Below, in pieces: positions 60,801-64,000 of a stretch of 64,000 bases of DNA. The stretch comes from Bacteroidales bacterium (GTDB lineage Bacteria; Bacteroidota; Bacteroidia; Bacteroidales; VadinHA17): assembly GCA_029932855.1 (NCBI GenBank), contig JAOZPG010000001.1, positions 19,404 through 83,403 on the forward strand, given 5' to 3'. A program made the position numbers and the translations under genes. The stretch's first letter is position 1. Every line of letters starts with the position of its first letter. The notes below the pieces were generated by a model, which was not told the origin of the DNA, searched no databases, and saw nothing but the letters and a program-made list of their open reading frames with translations.

Positions 60801-61949
60801 TTAAAAATTCATTTTTAACCTTAAAAAAGCAAAGCTTGTCTTTTGTACAGGGCCGGAATTGAAATCTCCCTGAAAATGCTGCAAAATGAAAAAGAGTGAA
60901 AGGTTCTCCTTCAGGGAATATTCCAGGGAAGGTCCCATAAAAAACCCTTTTTCTGATGGATAATATATTGCTGCAAAAGATGCATTTAAAAGGGCTGTAA
61001 CCGGATATCTGATCTGGGTCATTATATTATAATCAGTAAAAGCAATGTTTTTTACCGAAAGTGTTGTAAAATAGTATTCCCCAAAACTAAAATCATCATA
61101 TTTTATATTTGAATATAGGAATTCAAGTCCCAGGTATAAAGAATTCCTGAATGTATAATCACCAGATACAGAAAACATAAATTCTTCATCATGAGTGTCA
61201 TCAAGCGAGTGAAACCAGCTGAACTCACCACGAAATCCTGCCCCTTTAATATTTCCCGACCAGCCGCTACCTAAAACCAGATCTTCTTCAGTTAATATCC
61301 CCGCCAGGAGTTGAACATCATATCCTCCAAGTCCAAACAGGAATTTCCCTCCCGCACTTATCTTTCCGGAGCTATCGATCTTGCTAACCAGGTCAATGGA
61401 AGAGGAACTTCCCGTATAATACTGAATCCTTACTGCATCACTTCCCGGCCTTTCGGCATAATCAAAATCAAAATAAGAATAAGCATTGAATATATCATTC
61501 GGATTCCATACCATACTTTGTGACCAGTTAATTCTTTGTCTGCCCAGTCTTAACTGTAAGTTGTTAATACTAAAATCAAAATAAAGCCTGTCAATAGTGG
61601 TATGTAAAAGAAAAGATGATTTATTGGCAAGCAGCCATGACATATTTAAATAGCCCGGATCACTTTCAATAAATTCAGAATAACCCGGAACAGACCTAAC
61701 AAAGTCTCCATACAAAAATCTGTTTCGCAGTTCCAGGTCAAAATACATATTATCCCCGGGATAAAATTTGAAATTCAAACGGTTATGAAGCTGGTTCTCG
61801 ATAAACCAGCTTAAGTCGATTTCCTCAAACATTACTGATTGCATATTACTTATATAGCCGTTAAACGCAAGGCTTTGTGCTTTAAGTAACTTTCCGGAAC
61901 CCGGTCCCTGAAATAACAAGACAGATATTATAATAATTAACTTTCTCAC
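60801..61949 (-). CDS. Porin-like outer-membrane protein
   Basis: 382 residues with a signal peptide (GTG start; cleavage near LLKAQS). The mature part alternates strands with many aromatics, includes LRLGRQRINWSQSMVWNPNDIF and ends LRLKMNF, typical of a beta-barrel with a terminal aromatic. The RQRINW-type segment recalls DUF1302/alginate-export-like porins, but I cannot confirm a family. It follows the ABC genes after 56 bases and is probably in their operon. Confidence 0.7.
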   Translation of the reverse strand: MRKLIIIISVLLFQGPGSGKLLKAQSLAFNGYISNMQSVMFEEIDLSWFIENQLHNRLNFKFYPGDNMYFDLELRNRFLYGDFVRSVPGYSEFIESDPGYLNMSWLLANKSSFLLHTTIDRLYFDFSINNLQLRLGRQRINWSQSMVWNPNDIFNAYSYFDFDYAERPGSDAVRIQYYTGSSSSIDLVSKIDSSGKISAGGKFLFGLGGYDVQLLAGILTEEDLVLGSGWSGNIKGAGFRGEFSWFHSLDDTHDEEFMFSVSGDYTFRNSLYLGLEFLYSNIKYDDFSFGEYYFTTLSVKNIAFTDYNIMTQIRYPVTALLNASFAAIYYPSEKGFFMGPSLEYSLKENLSLFFILQHFQGDFNSGPVQKTSFAFLRLKMNF

Positions 61950-62005
61950 TTCAATAATTTCAATTTATCCAGCCTGGTAATAATGTCTTTGATTTAGTAT
62001 AAAAG

Positions 62006-62689
62006 CTATTTACTAACATCCGACTCGACTTTGCCGTCAACAAGTGTAATTACCCTCCTGGCTTTTTTTACCACTCTTGCATCATGGGTTGAAAAAATAA
62101 ATGTTACATCTTCGGTTTTATTCAATAATTCCATTATCTCCAGGAGAGTCTCTGTAGATTTAGAATCAAGGTTGGCTGTTGGTTCGTCAGCAAGAATAAA
62201 TGTTGGTTTTGAGGCAAGTGCCCGTGCAACAGCAACTCTTTGTTGTTGTCCGCCCGATAATTTATTCGGTCTGCTCTTTTCCCTGTCTGCAATACCAACT
62301 GCTTCTAATAACTCTTTAATCCTTCTGCTTCTTTCATTCCTGGGTTTTCCCTGAAGCTGCATTATAAATTCTGTATTTTCTCCTGCTGTAAGCACAGGAA
62401 TAAGGTTATATGACTGGAAAACGAATCCTATATTTTTAAGTCTAAAATCTGTAAGCTTCCGGGAGCTTAGTCTCCATATATCCTGTCCGTCAATATTAAC
62501 CTCACCCGATGTAGGCCTGTCAAGACCTCCTATCATATTCAACAGAGTGGTTTTTCCTGAACCTGAGGGACCAACAATTGCGGCAAATTCACCTTTTTCA
62601 AACTCCAGATTTAAATTGTTTACTGCCACAATCTCATTGGCTGAACCATCATAAACCTTTGTCAGGTTCGAAATTTTAATAATACTCAT
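62006..62689 (-). CDS. ABC transporter ATPase (LolD/MacB type)
   Basis: 227 residues. Walker A GPSGSGKTT at 40-48, signature LSGGQQQR, Walker B FILADEPTANLD and the switch His in STHD are all present. Short ATPases of this type pair with FtsX/MacB permeases in lipoprotein release or export. It begins 45 bases after the permease gene. Confidence 0.94.
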   Translation of the reverse strand: MSIIKISNLTKVYDGSANEIVAVNNLNLEFEKGEFAAIVGPSGSGKTTLLNMIGGLDRPTSGEVNIDGQDIWRLSSRKLTDFRLKNIGFVFQSYNLIPVLTAGENTEFIMQLQGKPRNERSRRIKELLEAVGIADREKSRPNKLSGGQQQRVAVARALASKPTFILADEPTANLDSKSTETLLEIMELLNKTEDVTFIFSTHDARVVKKARRVITLVDGKVESDVSK

Positions 62690-62734
62690 TATTTAAAGTT
62701 TTATGGTTTACAAATTATATTTTATATGCCCTGT

Positions 62735-63952
62735 TTACTCTATCCTGAGAGCTTCAGCCGGATCATATTTTAATGCCTTATAAGCCGGATATATCGCCGC
62801 AATAATACCTGTCACTACTACCATTAAAGCAATTATCATATATTGTTCATGTTTTATACTGGTATAGACCATGGTGTCATAGCCAAGCTGTGAATAACCC
62901 TCTGCCCATCTTGAAAGATCTATGGCATGGACCTCAAAATACTTTGAGATAAGCCCCCCAAGGATAATTCCCAGTACTCCTCCAGTAAAGGAAAGCTGAA
63001 CGGTCTCCACCATGATCATAACAAAAACCTTCATCCGCGACATGCCTATTGCCAGCAACATTCCTATTTCTTTACGTCTCTCAAGCACCACCATTAACAT
63101 AGTATTTATTATACCAAACAGCAGTGCAAAAAGAATAATGATTATAAAAATGTAATTATACAGGCCCATGGCTTCTGTCATATAACTCATTTCCGGACTT
63201 AGTTCTTTCCAGTTCATTACCTCAAGTTCCGGCCATATTTTCCCTATTTCAATGCTTTTTATCATAGCCACATCATTGTCATCAACAAGTATTGCAATCT
63301 CATGGGCAGCATCTTCAGGCAGGCCGGTGAGACCGGCAAGATCTGAAACCCTCACAAAAACATTCATTTCATCAAAGCCGGTGTTTGATGATTCATATAT
63401 CCCTGCTATCCTGAATGCTCCTCCTGTAATGTTTTTATCTACATCCTGAACAGTAATTACAATTTTAGAACGTACTTTTACTTTAAGCTTTTCCGCAAGT
63501 TTTTTACCAATAACTATCGGGTTTCTACTTACTCCTTCGAAATATTTGCCATCAATGATCTTAGTGCTGATTCCCGTTACGGTTTTTTCCATCTCAGGAT
63601 CAATTCCGGTTATTTTTACACCGCTTGCTGTTTCAGCAGACGAGATCATTGAATAAATAATTATACGATTACTTACTCCTGCAATATTATCCAGGCTTTT
63701 AATTTTCTCTGATATAAGTGAAGCCTCAGGAATATAATATTCCAGTTCTGTTGTTTCCCTGAAATTAGTATCGTGAATCTGTATACTGGAAATTTCATTG
63801 GAAATCACTTGTTTAACCCGCTGATTCATCATTCCTGAAAAAAATGCGGATGAAAATATCCCTGCGGTAAGGCCCAGTGCTACTGCCATTATAACAACAG
63901 AGCTCCTGACTTTGTTTCTCCAGATATTCTTCCATGAAATAGACCAAATCAT
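62735..63952 (-). CDS. ABC transporter permease (FtsX/LolE/MacB family)
   Basis: 405 residues. One N-terminal membrane helix (about 17-38) is followed by a periplasmic MacB_PCD-like domain of about 220 residues, then three helices (about 270-395) with GMLLAIGMSRMKVFVMIMVE. This four-helix form is that of LolC/LolE and MacB. With the ATPase and the porin-like protein downstream it may form an envelope transporter; the cargo is unknown. The region past 63952 is too short to show more. Confidence 0.9.
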   Translation of the reverse strand: MIWSISWKNIWRNKVRSSVVIMAVALGLTAGIFSSAFFSGMMNQRVKQVISNEISSIQIHDTNFRETTELEYYIPEASLISEKIKSLDNIAGVSNRIIIYSMISSAETASGVKITGIDPEMEKTVTGISTKIIDGKYFEGVSRNPIVIGKKLAEKLKVKVRSKIVITVQDVDKNITGGAFRIAGIYESSNTGFDEMNVFVRVSDLAGLTGLPEDAAHEIAILVDDNDVAMIKSIEIGKIWPELEVMNWKELSPEMSYMTEAMGLYNYIFIIIILFALLFGIINTMLMVVLERRKEIGMLLAIGMSRMKVFVMIMVETVQLSFTGGVLGIILGGLISKYFEVHAIDLSRWAEGYSQLGYDTMVYTSIKHEQYMIIALMVVVTGIIAAIYPAYKALKYDPAEALRIE

Positions 63953-64000
63953 AATGTTATGTGTTAAATGTAAAATTATATTTATTCAAATGGTTTATCA

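Overview
The window looks like chromosomal core sequence from a member of the Bacteroidota, probably Bacteroidales/Marinilabiliales-like. The DNA is AT-rich. One secreted protease carries a type A C-terminal sorting domain of the type IX secretion system. Exported beta-barrel proteins and TPR-SpoIIE phosphatases are of the kind common in this phylum. Several intergenic gaps carry the Bacteroidota promoter signature (TTTG at -33, TAnnTTTG at -7). I see no tRNA, rRNA, CRISPR array, insertion sequence or prophage.

Layout. Positions 1-16927 hold a long minus-strand block. From its promoter it reads DUF177 protein, rpmF, plsX, fabH, bactofilin, atpZ-like gene, small membrane protein, atpB, atpE, atpF, atpH, atpA, atpG and a polyprenyl synthase. 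The F1 genes atpD-atpC lie about 6 kb further on, separated by a lipoprotein, a T9SS-exported metalloprotease, a caspase-like protein and a beta-barrel protein. Positions 16997-21779 hold two transporters: a CPA1 antiporter fused to a cyclic-nucleotide-binding domain, and an AspT/YidE-type carrier. Positions 21878-25687 hold an ECF sigma factor, a probable anti-sigma factor, a beta-barrel protein and a lipoprotein, with two intrinsic terminators. Positions 25805-32732 form a plus-strand run: TPR-SpoIIE phosphatase, dipeptidase E, AsmA-like protein and an orphan histidine kinase. A U32 protein with a near-perfect promoter follows.

Positions 34196-40010 hold mnmH, a hybrid kinase, rsgA and xth. 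Positions 40086-42782 hold a two-gene corrinoid/methyltransferase module with a divergent AraC regulator; helically phased TTGCA repeats lie between them. Positions 42827-47843 hold an NhaC antiporter, a lipoprotein amidase, a patatin phospholipase and a C69 peptidase. Positions 47911-57226 are housekeeping: queD-polA, a C-terminal processing protease, and the minus-strand run dtd-deoC-DUF4271-hemD-rnpA-yidD-ferredoxin. Positions 57329-63952 hold a phosphofructokinase with PPi-type residues, a coiled-coil membrane protein, an M14 carboxypeptidase and an ABC transporter with a porin-like protein.

Most of this is ordinary core genome. I found no obviously new defence or mobile system. The observations I rate highest are the corrinoid module with its phased operator-like repeats, a terminator-like hairpin directly after atpE, and the caspase-like protein with a duplicated C-terminal domain of unknown function.
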